NCBI GenBank assembly: GCA_025462865.1
Contig: JAOAPI010000180.1
Location: forward strand, 28,798 to 92,797
Length of the DNA: 64,000 bases
From: Candidatus Sulfotelmatobacter sp.
GTDB lineage: Bacteria > Acidobacteriota > Terriglobia > Terriglobales > Acidobacteriaceae
Direction: 5' to 3'
The position numbers and the translations under genes were made by a program. Shown here piece after piece: positions 47,155-54,905 of the stretch. Position 1 is the first letter of the stretch, and every line of letters starts with the position of its first letter. The notes below the pieces were generated by a model. That model saw nothing but the letters and a program-made list of their open reading frames with translations. It made no database searches and had not been told where the DNA came from.

Positions 47155-48426
47155 TCACCCGCGACGCGGCCATGCGGCCAACGGCCAGCCAGTGACTTCC
47201 TCGATTTCCAGCAAACGGTTGTATTTTGCCAGGCGCTCAGACTGTCGAATCGATCCATTCTTAAATTGATCGGCCTGCCATCCGACCGCTAAATCCGCAG
47301 CCCAGTTATCTTCTGTTTCTCCGCTGCGAACGCTCAGCGTGATTGACCAGCCAGCGGCTCGCGCTTGCCGGTAAGCCTCAAGCGCTTCGGCAAGAGTTCC
47401 GATCTGGTTGACCTTCAACAGCAGCGCATCGCAGGCATTCCCTTCCACGGCGCGTTGGATCCGGACAGGGTTCGTGCACAAGAGATCGTCGCCGAGAGTA
47501 AGGGCCCGGCCGGCGATTGTTCGGCGGAGGAGGGGCCAGTTCTCCCAATCGTCTTCCGCCAGTCCGTCTTCCACGCTTACGATCGGGTAACGATCGAGCC
47601 ATCGCGAAATGGTTTGGATCATTTCCGCACTGTCGAGAACTTCCGCATCCAGGCGATATTTGTGGTTCTCGTAAAAGTGCGTGGATGCAACATCGATGCC
47701 GAGAAAAACATCTTTGCCAGGAGAATAGCCGGCCCGCTCGATCGCTTCTACGGCCAAACCCAGCATCTCCTCTGCCGTGCGGCAGGGTGGTGCGAGCCCA
47801 CCCTCGTCCGCGGTCAGAAGGCGCATTCCATACTTACTCAGGATGAGTTCGGCCGCCGCCTGATAAACATCGAAAGCCGCAACTAACGCCTCGTCGACGG
47901 TTTGCGCCGACATCGGGATGATTAACACATCCTGTACTGACACCTGCTGCCCGGCGTGTTTTCCGCCGCTAAAGAGGTTAATCGTCAGGCGCGGGATTGT
48001 ACTCGGGGAGGAGCCCATCATGTCGGCAAAATACTGATAGAGAGGGACCCGGCGAGACAGTGCGCAGGCTCGGGCGAAGGCGACTGAGACCGCCAGAATC
48101 GCATTCGCCCCTATCCGCGACTTCGCGAGTGTGCCGTCGAGCGCGATCATGGTTTGGTCCAATCCGGTCTGATCGAACTCGCGGCCCACTAAGGCGCCCT
48201 GAAGTTCCGCGCCGATATTTGCCGCCGCCCGCCGGCACCCCAGGCCGCGGTATCGTTTCGCATTTCCATCTCGCAACTCGAAGGCCTCCGCTCTGCCTGT
48301 CGAGGCCCCTGAAGGCACAGATGCGGAAGCGGTAATCCCGCCTTCGAGTTCGCAGGTTGCCAGAACGGTGGGTCTCCCACGGCTGTCGAGAATTTCGCGG
48401 CCGGAGAGTCGCTTAACTGTTGGCAT
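47155..48426 (-). CDS. Enolase paralogue with altered active site
   Basis: This 423-residue protein spans the whole enolase fold: REILDSRGRPT at the N terminus, SGASTG loop at 40-44, His157 in GGKHAG, Glu208 in DEGG, metal ligands Asp245, Glu286 and Asp313, catalytic Lys338 in LLKVNQIG, and the RSGETED loop. Two active-site positions differ from ordinary enolases: the QE pair is Gln-Asp166 and the SHRS motif reads S-V366-R-S. Lys389 sits in QFKNGS instead of QIKTG. The phosphate-binding Arg367 and Ser368 remain. It overlaps the kinase gene by 14 bp. A housekeeping enolase would not normally sit in a sugar operon, so this is probably a specialised copy handling a phosphorylated acid. Confidence 0.9.
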   Translation of the reverse strand: MPTVKRLSGREILDSRGRPTVLATCELEGGITASASVPSGASTGRAEAFELRDGNAKRYRGLGCRRAAANIGAELQGALVGREFDQTGLDQTMIALDGTLAKSRIGANAILAVSVAFARACALSRRVPLYQYFADMMGSSPSTIPRLTINLFSGGKHAGQQVSVQDVLIIPMSAQTVDEALVAAFDVYQAAAELILSKYGMRLLTADEGGLAPPCRTAEEMLGLAVEAIERAGYSPGKDVFLGIDVASTHFYENHKYRLDAEVLDSAEMIQTISRWLDRYPIVSVEDGLAEDDWENWPLLRRTIAGRALTLGDDLLCTNPVRIQRAVEGNACDALLLKVNQIGTLAEALEAYRQARAAGWSITLSVRSGETEDNWAADLAVGWQADQFKNGSIRQSERLAKYNRLLEIEEVTGWPLAAWPRRG

Positions 48427-49444
48427 AGTTTTCGATTTTGCCTACAAACTGGTCGATTAGATCTGAGACATTCTTCGGAAGCGTGGAGATCAAGTCAAGA
48501 ACGATTTCGAGTTGCCGCTTCCCTTCCTCCGGCGTTAAATACTCCAGACGCGACTTTCCCGCTACGCGTGCCAGCAAACATCCAAGAGTATGTTGGATGA
48601 CCCGGGGTTCCAAAGTTGCGGCCCAGTCCAACCGGTCGATCTCTTCGCGATACACCTGCCAGAATAATTCCGCGGCGCTGGCGAGGCGACCGCGTTCTTG
48701 GTACAGGTGATGCGCCTTGCTGAAAAAGTGAGCCATAGCAAAACCAATGTCAAACGCGGGATCTCCGAAGTGAACTACTTCGTAGTCGAGCAAAATTAAC
48801 CTTCCTTCGTAGATCAGGGTGTTCTTGGGGCTGAAATCTCCGTGAACCAGGCTGTTCTTGTGAAGGAGGGCTTCTTTCGCCAGGAATTTGAGAAAGGTCG
48901 CAGCCTTAGCGACTGTCTGAGCCGTGTAAAGATAGTAAGGCTCCAACCGAAGATTCTCGAAGTAAGTAGTGTCGGAAAACTCATTGCGAAGTTCCGGCCC
49001 AGCCTCAGACGAATTTCGATGGATCGCGCCGATCAGCAATCCGAATTGCTCGAAGTGCTCCGACACAATCCGACGCGAAAGCAGAACCGATTTCCAATTT
49101 TCGTTGGCTTCCGGAATCGCCTCCATTCCCATCAGGTGATTCGCCATGTCTTCAAAGATGAAAGAGGGAATACTTCCCGATGGCGCCAATTGATTCAAAC
49201 GGCGGAGAGCCCTTGCTTCTACTCCAATTCTGTCCGGGCTGCTAAACCAATCGACTTGGACTCGCAGCTTCGCCAATGCCTGCTTCAAGACCCATGCCTG
49301 TCCATCCGCCCATGTTACCTTTACCGTGCGGTTGGAAACTCCTCCGCACAGATTTGTGAAAGACATCGCCTCGCCCGATTTCACAGAACCTCGCGCCGTC
49401 AGATAGTCGCGAAGGGCGTCAAACTTTTCGATGTCAAGCGCCAT
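48413..49444 (-). CDS. APH/choline-kinase-fold small-molecule kinase
   Basis: This 343-residue cytoplasmic protein is of the aminoglycoside-phosphotransferase fold. The N lobe contains VKVTWADGQAWVLKQA, with the ATP-binding Lys. The catalytic loop is H201-G-D-F-S-P-K-N208, and the metal-binding Asp220 lies in LLDYEVVHFGDPAFDIG. Helical segments complete the C lobe. Family members phosphorylate many small alcohols and are not only resistance enzymes. Here it is the first gene of an operon with the enolase paralogue, with overlapping reading frames, and a perfectly placed operator (49510-49527). Phosphorylation of a hydroxy acid such as glycerate is my inference. Confidence 0.88.
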   Translation of the reverse strand: MALDIEKFDALRDYLTARGSVKSGEAMSFTNLCGGVSNRTVKVTWADGQAWVLKQALAKLRVQVDWFSSPDRIGVEARALRRLNQLAPSGSIPSFIFEDMANHLMGMEAIPEANENWKSVLLSRRIVSEHFEQFGLLIGAIHRNSSEAGPELRNEFSDTTYFENLRLEPYYLYTAQTVAKAATFLKFLAKEALLHKNSLVHGDFSPKNTLIYEGRLILLDYEVVHFGDPAFDIGFAMAHFFSKAHHLYQERGRLASAAELFWQVYREEIDRLDWAATLEPRVIQHTLGCLLARVAGKSRLEYLTPEEGKRQLEIVLDLISTLPKNVSDLIDQFVGKIENYANS

Positions 49445-49509
49445 CTGCTCGCCCGAGCCTTCTTTAAAAGTGCCGCTATCAATGTCGCCAACTGCGGCAA
49501 CAATATTAT

Positions 49510-49527
49510 GTTAACAATAGTGTTGAC
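49510..49527. promoter_or_regulatory. Regulon operator F (GTTAAC-N6-GTTGAC) in a divergent promoter region
   Basis: A one-mismatch dyad (spacer AATAGT) between the kinase operon (minus) and the KDF-type dehydrogenase operon (plus). On the plus strand the right half gives a perfect TTGACA -35 (49523-49528); a weak TAGCCT lies 17 bp downstream. One site can therefore govern both operons. Confidence 0.75.
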
Positions 49528-49644
49528 ATATGAAAAAGTATCCACTAGCCTACCACAGCATCATCGGAATCACACGGCAGTTTAGGTCAGGCGATTCCTT
49601 ATTCTTAGGAAGGCGCAGCGCCCGGTGGTCACCATCAGAAATAT

Positions 49645-50388
49645 ATGAGCGGAAGACTTGCGGGGAAGATCGCGTTCGTCACGGCGGCGGGACAGGGTAT
49701 AGGACGGGCCACGGCAGTAGCCTTTGCCGACGCCGGGGCCAAAGTATTCGCGACCGACATCAACGACGCACTGCTCGCGCTCCTAAGCCAGGAGCGGCCC
49801 AACATTCAAACGCGCCGACTCGATGTCCGCGAAATGCATGACATTGAGAATTGTGCAGCCGAACTCGGTACGCTTGATATTTTGTTTAACTGTGCCGGCT
49901 ATGTTCATCACGGAACCATTCTCGATTGCTTCGAAGAAGATTGGGACTTGTCTTTCGATATCAACATCAAATCGATGTACCGCACCTGCCGCGCATTTCT
50001 ACCTGCCATGCTAAAAGCTGGAAAGGGTAGCATTATTAATATTTCGTCGGCCGTGTCCAGCATCAGGGCCGTCCCGAGCCGGTTTGCCTACGGAAGCACG
50101 AAAGCGGCAGTAATTGGACTGACGAAGGCAATCGCTGCCGACTTCATTCGCAGCGGTATTCGCTGCAACGCAATCTGCCCCGGAACCGTACAATCGCCGT
50201 CGCTGGAGCAGCGTATTGCAGTGCAGAGCGATGTGGAAAAGGCTCGCTCGGAATTTATAGCACGGCAGCCGATGGGGCGCCTCGGCCGTCCGGAGGAAAT
50301 TGCGGCGCTTGCTGTCTATTTGGCGTCGGATGAATCCACCTACACCACTGGCCAGGTCCACATCATTGATGGTGGTTTCAGTCTTTGA
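49645..50388 (+). CDS. SDR dehydrogenase of the 2-keto-3-deoxy-sugar-acid (KDF/BDH2) type
   Basis: This 247-residue short-chain dehydrogenase has the glycine motif AAGQGIG at 14-20, NCAG, Ser134/135, Tyr149 and Lys153. The late segment [18 protein letters not shown], followed by [17 protein letters not shown] and IIDGGFSL, is the hallmark of the group containing 2-keto-3-deoxy-L-fuconate dehydrogenase and mammalian BDH2. Those bacterial enzymes oxidise the C4 hydroxyl of a 2-keto-3-deoxy acid to a 2,4-diketo acid. The FAH-family hydrolase two genes downstream is the expected next step. The stop overlaps the following start by 4 bp (TTGA). Confidence 0.9.
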   Translation: MSGRLAGKIAFVTAAGQGIGRATAVAFADAGAKVFATDINDALLALLSQERPNIQTRRLDVREMHDIENCAAELGTLDILFNCAGYVHHGTILDCFEEDWDLSFDINIKSMYRTCRAFLPAMLKAGKGSIINISSAVSSIRAVPSRFAYGSTKAAVIGLTKAIAADFIRSGIRCNAICPGTVQSPSLEQRIAVQSDVEKARSEFIARQPMGRLGRPEEIAALAVYLASDESTYTTGQVHIIDGGFSL

Positions 50389-51104
50389 TTAATACGAGGT
50401 CAGTATGGCGAATTACGGTCGTCATCTTATTTTTTGGCCTGCTTGCACCGGCAGAAACGACTTTTGACTTGTCTGCTGATTTCTCTTTTCAGGAGAATCC
50501 CCAAAAGGTTTGGCAGTACGGATATTCTGCAACTAATTCTTTAGGGTCTGACCAATTTCGAGTCGACACGCAATCCGATCGAGTCGATATGCAATGTGAC
50601 TCGACTGGTTCGATTGGTTTCTGGCACCCGGCCGCCAATAAGGGGCCGGGCCCCGGCTATTATCCGTACGTTGCTTACAACACTACGAATCAGTCACAGG
50701 TGGGCTGCAAAGGATGGGCCGTGCGGGCCGGCGAGGTCGCCATGGAAGCCAGCAATAGCGGCCAATACAGCTTGGTCCGGTTTGCGGCTCCATCTGCGGG
50801 CAGCTACCAGATCAGTGCGAAATTTGAGGGCATCCATTTCGGTTTATCCACCACCGATGTGCATGTGCTGCAGAATGACAAGAGTCTGTTTGACGCGGAC
50901 ATCGACGGCTACGGGGGAGATCCCGCGTTCCATAAGGTACAGGGAGCCAGCCCGACTGCGGAGTACTCGGGACAAATCAAGATGAAAGCCAACGACACGA
51001 TTACCTTTGCCGTCGGCTATGGAAAGAACAAAACGAATTTTGGAGACACGACCGGTCTCTTCGCCCGGGTTATTTTGCTCAAGAAGACGGACGGCGGGAA
51101 GTGA
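50385..51104 (+). CDS. Secreted beta-sandwich (possible carbohydrate-binding) protein
   Basis: The protein is 239 residues, starting at TTG 50385 in a TTGA overlap with the dehydrogenase stop. A signal segment (WRITVVILFFGLLAPAE) is followed by FDLSADFSFQENPQKVWQYG, an opening seen in secreted domains of Acidobacteriota and Planctomycetes that are often attached to glycosidases. The rest is beta-rich with a late DTITFAVGYGKN strand. It resembles in style the C-terminal domain of the 1128-residue glycosidase. No catalytic residues can be named. A substrate-capturing or surface role is plausible. It is odd that an exported protein is translationally coupled to a cytoplasmic dehydrogenase. Confidence 0.78.
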   Translation: MINTRSVWRITVVILFFGLLAPAETTFDLSADFSFQENPQKVWQYGYSATNSLGSDQFRVDTQSDRVDMQCDSTGSIGFWHPAANKGPGPGYYPYVAYNTTNQSQVGCKGWAVRAGEVAMEASNSGQYSLVRFAAPSAGSYQISAKFEGIHFGLSTTDVHVLQNDKSLFDADIDGYGGDPAFHKVQGASPTAEYSGQIKMKANDTITFAVGYGKNKTNFGDTTGLFARVILLKKTDGGK

Positions 51105-51269
51105 TGCCGGGAATTTCACTCCAGGACTGACTATCAATGCAGTTTCACATCGAGGACTTTGATGCCCTGCGTAATTTACCTGAGAGCGAGCAGATGCTTG
51201 CAAGCAGGTGACGCGGTGTCATTTGAAAGATTCAAAACTACAAACTCTCAAGCGGAAATTGGAAAAACA

Positions 51270-52112
51270 ATGAAACTGCTGCGCTACGGTCCACCCTCCG
51301 AAGAAAGGCCTGGAATTCTGACGACGGATGGGACAATCCGTGACCTGTCAGGAATCATCGCCGATGTCGCCGCAGGATCATTGCTTCCCGACTCTATCGA
51401 GAAACTTCGAAATACCGACACATCGGTTCTTCCCATCGTTCGAGGAAAACCACGCATCGGCCCGTGCGTCGGAGGTGTCGGAAAATTCGTATGCATCGGT
51501 TTGAACTACTCCGATCACGCGAAGGAGGCAGGAATGCCTCTGCCCGTCGAACCGGTAATCTTCATGAAGGCAACCTCTTCGATCTGCGGTCCCGACGATA
51601 ATATCGTCATCCCGCGCGGATCGAAAAAGACCGACTGGGAGGTCGAACTCGGCGTAGTGATCGGCAAACCCGGAAAGTACGTGGAACAGGCTGAAGCGCT
51701 TTCCCATGTTGCTGGCTACTGCGTTATCAATGACGTTTCAGAACGTGCATTTCAAATCGAGGGCACGGGCCAGTGGGTGAAAGGCAAGAGCGCCGACACA
51801 TTCGGTCCGATCGGCCCGTGGCTGGTCACTACCGACGAGGTTCCGAATCCCCAGGACTTGGACATGTGGTTGGAGGTGGATGGCCACCGTTTCCAAAATG
51901 GATCTACAAGGACAATGGTCTTCGGAGTCGCGTACCTGATCAGCTACGTGAGTAAATTTATGAGTTTGAGGACCGGCGACATCATATCGACGGGCACCCC
52001 TCCCGGCGTCGGACTCGGACTGAAACCACCTGTTTACCTGCGTCCCGGTAACCGTGTACAGCTGGGCATCCGCGGGCTTGGCCAACAGAGCCAGCAAGTC
52101 GTAGCCGATTAA
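51270..52112 (+). CDS. FAH-family hydrolase, probable 2,4-diketo-3-deoxy-sugar-acid hydrolase
   Basis: The protein is 280 residues from ATG 51270 (MKLLRYGPPSEERPG), the usual start and length for the group; the frame back to 51159 is dispensable. It has the fumarylacetoacetase fold with FVCIGLNYSDHAKEAG, metal ligands Glu124 and Glu126 in DWEVELG, Asp155 in INDVSER, and KGKSADTFGPIGPW and STGTPPGVGLG. This set is typical of 2,4-diketo-3-deoxy-L-fuconate/rhamnonate hydrolases, which cut the C-C bond to pyruvate plus a hydroxy acid. Co-location with the KDF-type dehydrogenase supports that role here. The product would be lactate from a 6-deoxyhexose and glycerate from a hexose. Its stop overlaps the convergent gene's stop (TTAA). 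Confidence 0.92.
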   Translation: MKLLRYGPPSEERPGILTTDGTIRDLSGIIADVAAGSLLPDSIEKLRNTDTSVLPIVRGKPRIGPCVGGVGKFVCIGLNYSDHAKEAGMPLPVEPVIFMKATSSICGPDDNIVIPRGSKKTDWEVELGVVIGKPGKYVEQAEALSHVAGYCVINDVSERAFQIEGTGQWVKGKSADTFGPIGPWLVTTDEVPNPQDLDMWLEVDGHRFQNGSTRTMVFGVAYLISYVSKFMSLRTGDIISTGTPPGVGLGLKPPVYLRPGNRVQLGIRGLGQQSQQVVAD

Positions 52113-54238
52113 CGGATTTTCTTGTAAATAACAATAACCGCGGCGCGCTTCTCTTTGATCTGTACACCCAGTCCTTGCTGCATCAGGTCTCGTCCTGAGA
52201 TGGTACGCGGCGCCTTCGCGTCAAGATCGGTCACCTCATAAGTTGCCGTTGGATCCAGCCCTCGCAAGCGGAGATTTCCCTCCATCTGATCGCTCTCGTC
52301 TCTGCGAAACGCTTGCAGCATACCGTCTCCTTCTTCGGGACGATTAAACTGCCAGGCAGCCCACTCGAATGCTGCACTGCGTTCTTTGCTGGGATCGGTA
52401 GCGCAATCGGAATTCTGACTGCACGGCAACAGAGGATAGTAGTCGCCGTAGTAGTACGGCCGGGTAAGTTTAAGCTGCGCAACCATGTTGCGCATCCATT
52501 CATAGGGAAAATCAGCAGGTATAAAATTACCGATCTGGTTCGGGTAGCCAGCGACATTGAAAAGCGCAAAAGCCAAACCCGGCGCCATCCCGCTGCGGAA
52601 ATGATAGGTGTCGCGCGGCCGGACCTGAAGCAAGGTTCCAAAGTGCGGCCGCCAGTAAGCGAGACCCTCGGTACTAACCTGAGCTCCGATCGGATCTGCA
52701 TCGGGCGAAACTGGATAGTCCGCGCGACTCAAGTCCACGGCCCGTGAGATCGTCTCCAGATCCCCACGCTGGACGATATCGAGGATCAACTGCGGATGCC
52801 TGCGCCGCAGTTCGTCCCAAAATTTCAGCAGACCTTCGGCATAGCGTATCTGGGCCATTCCCTGTCTGTCTTTCGGATCCGCTTCTGCCCAGAAGGGAGC
52901 TAGGGCAAAATTGCAATCTTGCCGGTAAACATCGATGCCTTCCTTAGTAATAAGATCGGACATCGAATCGATCATGAATTCTCGTGCTTCCGGATTGCCG
53001 AAGTCGAACATTCGAAACTTTACCAACGGCCGCTCGGTGTTGCCCTCGAAGTTCGTTGTGACCTCTCCGATAAACCAGTCGGGATGCTGAATCGTCAAAG
53101 GCGTTCCGACAACTGCCCGCTCGGGCTCAAACCAGAGCAGGAACTTCATCCCGTGCGCGTGGGCAGCATCGCTGATCGGTTTCAAGCCAAATCCGTCCGG
53201 ATGGGGTACTTCATTGACCCGCCAATTTCCGGCGTGCAAGAACCAGTCCTCTTTTCCGAACACCTGGAATTCATCCACCGGACGGTCGGTGCCGTACCAT
53301 CCGGCATCCATCCAGAAGTTCTCGAATCCAATCTTTTCCTTGGTGATCTGGTCAATGAGCCGCAAGCTTGTAGAGGTTTTCATCCCCCCCCATCCCAGAT
53401 GAGAGACCGGCAGGACGACAGGCTTCCCGTCATATTGCGGGGTATGATATTTGAGAATATGACGCCGCAAGATGTTATGGGCGTCGATGTCGTCACCCAC
53501 CCACGGAAGCAGAAGAATCTCTGGCGTGCGGATCTCTTCCCCGGGATGCAGCGAGAGATGAGTGGTTTCCATGCCCGCGGTAACCGCAATCGTCGACTCG
53601 GTCGAGCGCGAGAAGTTGATCGCCCACTTGCCCGGCCATCCCAACGCGCCGATAAGGCCGCGCCCGGCTGTCTGAATGTCGAAAAATGGAATCGTCTCGA
53701 CTGTCTTGCCACCGCCTTCGCTCGTCAGCTGGAAGGATTCGAGTTGATTCAGGCGCTTCTTCTGAAGCGAGTATGTATCCATGACGCCACATCCCTTGGA
53801 GTAGAGGACGGTAGGGATGCCCTCGCCTGCGACTGGGAAAGAAAGGTCAAGCGCCTGAACATACTCAAGTATCGGCGCGTCGATCTTGCCCTCATTCTTG
53901 AAATACGCTGTCCACTCCACCACGGGAGAGTTCGCAAATTCCAGCGCTTCTAAACGAACCTGCAGGTCGGTCTTTGGATCCGTCCAAATCACGCTGTATT
54001 CCGTGCGGATGTTATCGAGATGCTTTGTCTCAGTCCTCCGAGGCCAGGTTTTCAGTAGGGCGCTCGATCCCTGGCGGTCATAAGCGAATGAAAATGGCGG
54101 CAGGGCAGTAACATTCAGCAGCTGTTCTTTGAGCCATTGGTTATCTTGCTGGGCGTTAGCTGGCTTGTTTGAGGCTCCAACCTTCGCACAATTCGTGATA
54201 AGGATAATTCCGAGGATCGTCAAAGCAAGGAATCGCAT
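52109..54238 (-). CDS. Secreted GH36 alpha-galactosidase-like enzyme
   Basis: The protein is 709 residues from ATG 54238, which starts a signal peptide (MRFLALTILGIILITNC). The open frame to 54466 must be wrong, since it would translate operator G. An N-terminal beta-sandwich occupies about 40-300. The barrel opens FENFWMDAGWYGTDRP and contains FLLWFEPERAV. The nucleophile is the Asp of DVYRQDCNF; the acid/base is in LSRADYPVSPDAD. The C-terminal beta domain ends AAVIVIYKK. It is the most conventional GH36-like enzyme of the four here. Alpha-galactosides are the natural guess, though beta-L-arabinopyranosides are a known alternative in this clan. It forms a single-gene operon. Confidence 0.92.
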   Translation of the reverse strand: MRFLALTILGIILITNCAKVGASNKPANAQQDNQWLKEQLLNVTALPPFSFAYDRQGSSALLKTWPRRTETKHLDNIRTEYSVIWTDPKTDLQVRLEALEFANSPVVEWTAYFKNEGKIDAPILEYVQALDLSFPVAGEGIPTVLYSKGCGVMDTYSLQKKRLNQLESFQLTSEGGGKTVETIPFFDIQTAGRGLIGALGWPGKWAINFSRSTESTIAVTAGMETTHLSLHPGEEIRTPEILLLPWVGDDIDAHNILRRHILKYHTPQYDGKPVVLPVSHLGWGGMKTSTSLRLIDQITKEKIGFENFWMDAGWYGTDRPVDEFQVFGKEDWFLHAGNWRVNEVPHPDGFGLKPISDAAHAHGMKFLLWFEPERAVVGTPLTIQHPDWFIGEVTTNFEGNTERPLVKFRMFDFGNPEAREFMIDSMSDLITKEGIDVYRQDCNFALAPFWAEADPKDRQGMAQIRYAEGLLKFWDELRRRHPQLILDIVQRGDLETISRAVDLSRADYPVSPDADPIGAQVSTEGLAYWRPHFGTLLQVRPRDTYHFRSGMAPGLAFALFNVAGYPNQIGNFIPADFPYEWMRNMVAQLKLTRPYYYGDYYPLLPCSQNSDCATDPSKERSAAFEWAAWQFNRPEEGDGMLQAFRRDESDQMEGNLRLRGLDPTATYEVTDLDAKAPRTISGRDLMQQGLGVQIKEKRAAVIVIYKKIR

Positions 54239-54367
54239 AATCTGCTCGCAACGTATGAGAGTGTAACGAGGTTCTTCTTCGCGCCTCACTATGATTCCCA
54301 TCCGAATTGCTGGATTGCGAAACATTGGATCAACTCCATAACATTGCTCACTTCGATTTGAAAACAT

Positions 54368-54385
54368 GTTAACACTATTGTTAAC
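54368..54385. promoter_or_regulatory. Regulon operator G, perfect dyad GTTAAC-N6-GTTAAC
   Basis: Both halves are GTTAAC, itself palindromic, with spacer ACTATT. It lies 130 bp upstream of the GH36 ATG 54238 and is the rightmost regulon site, about 520 bp inside the candidate right border of the island. Confidence 0.75.
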
Positions 54386-54530
54386 ATTATTACAGGATTT
54401 TATGCAAGGCGAATCGCAGCCCGTCGGGTGAGATATAGCCGAACATCCGGTCCTGTTGCTGATCATCTCCGCGCAGGCTCTTCTCTAGCATGAGCGGCCT
54501 GTGGATTGGCAGTGGCTGTTTATGAAAGTG

Positions 54531-54782
54531 CTAACTATGTCCGCACTCAGAACGTTTTTCTGCAGGACGGCGCCGATGGAGATCATCGTGGCGCCCCCCA
54601 CCCGAACAGAACGAACTGAAAGAAAATGACCCACTTAGAACGCCCAGATATGCCGCTAATGCTATCGTGGCGATGCCCGTCAGTTCGATGATCGGAGCTA
54701 GAAGTTCGAAAATCCATAAGTATGGGGGAGCTAGCATATCGAACGCCAGCGTGTCACGGTGAGCGTACTGATTGCCGTCCAA
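54531..54782 (-). pseudogene. Membrane glycosyltransferase (family 2), small remnant
   Basis: Within an 83-residue frame, the stretch LAPPYLWIFELLAPIIELTG and the following ATIALAAYLGVLSG match the transmembrane tail of membrane glycosyltransferases of the family 2 type. After that the frame turns into low-complexity Ser/Arg residues, consistent with a frameshift where FFLQF would be expected. Neither the catalytic domain nor the proper C terminus is present. It lies between the last island operon and the tRNA half copy, so it is probably debris from the integration border. Confidence 0.65.
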
Positions 54783-54905
54783 CTTTGTCTGACTTTTCAG
54801 CCCCCGTTGTGGCCCCCGTTCTTCGCTTGGCTACCACGTATTATCAGGTACTTGGCAGTCCCCGGTAGCCTCGTTAAGTTGTTGAAAGAATTGAATCGGG
54901 GAAAA

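Noticed and set aside
48413..49444. Antibiotic resistance (aminoglycoside phosphotransferase)
   Set aside because: The fold is shared by many small-molecule kinases, and the operon context with an enolase paralogue and sugar enzymes points to metabolism.
54239..54466. N-terminal extension of the GH36 gene to 54466
   Set aside because: It would translate operator G and a Cys/Asn-rich stretch ahead of a good signal peptide at ATG 54238.
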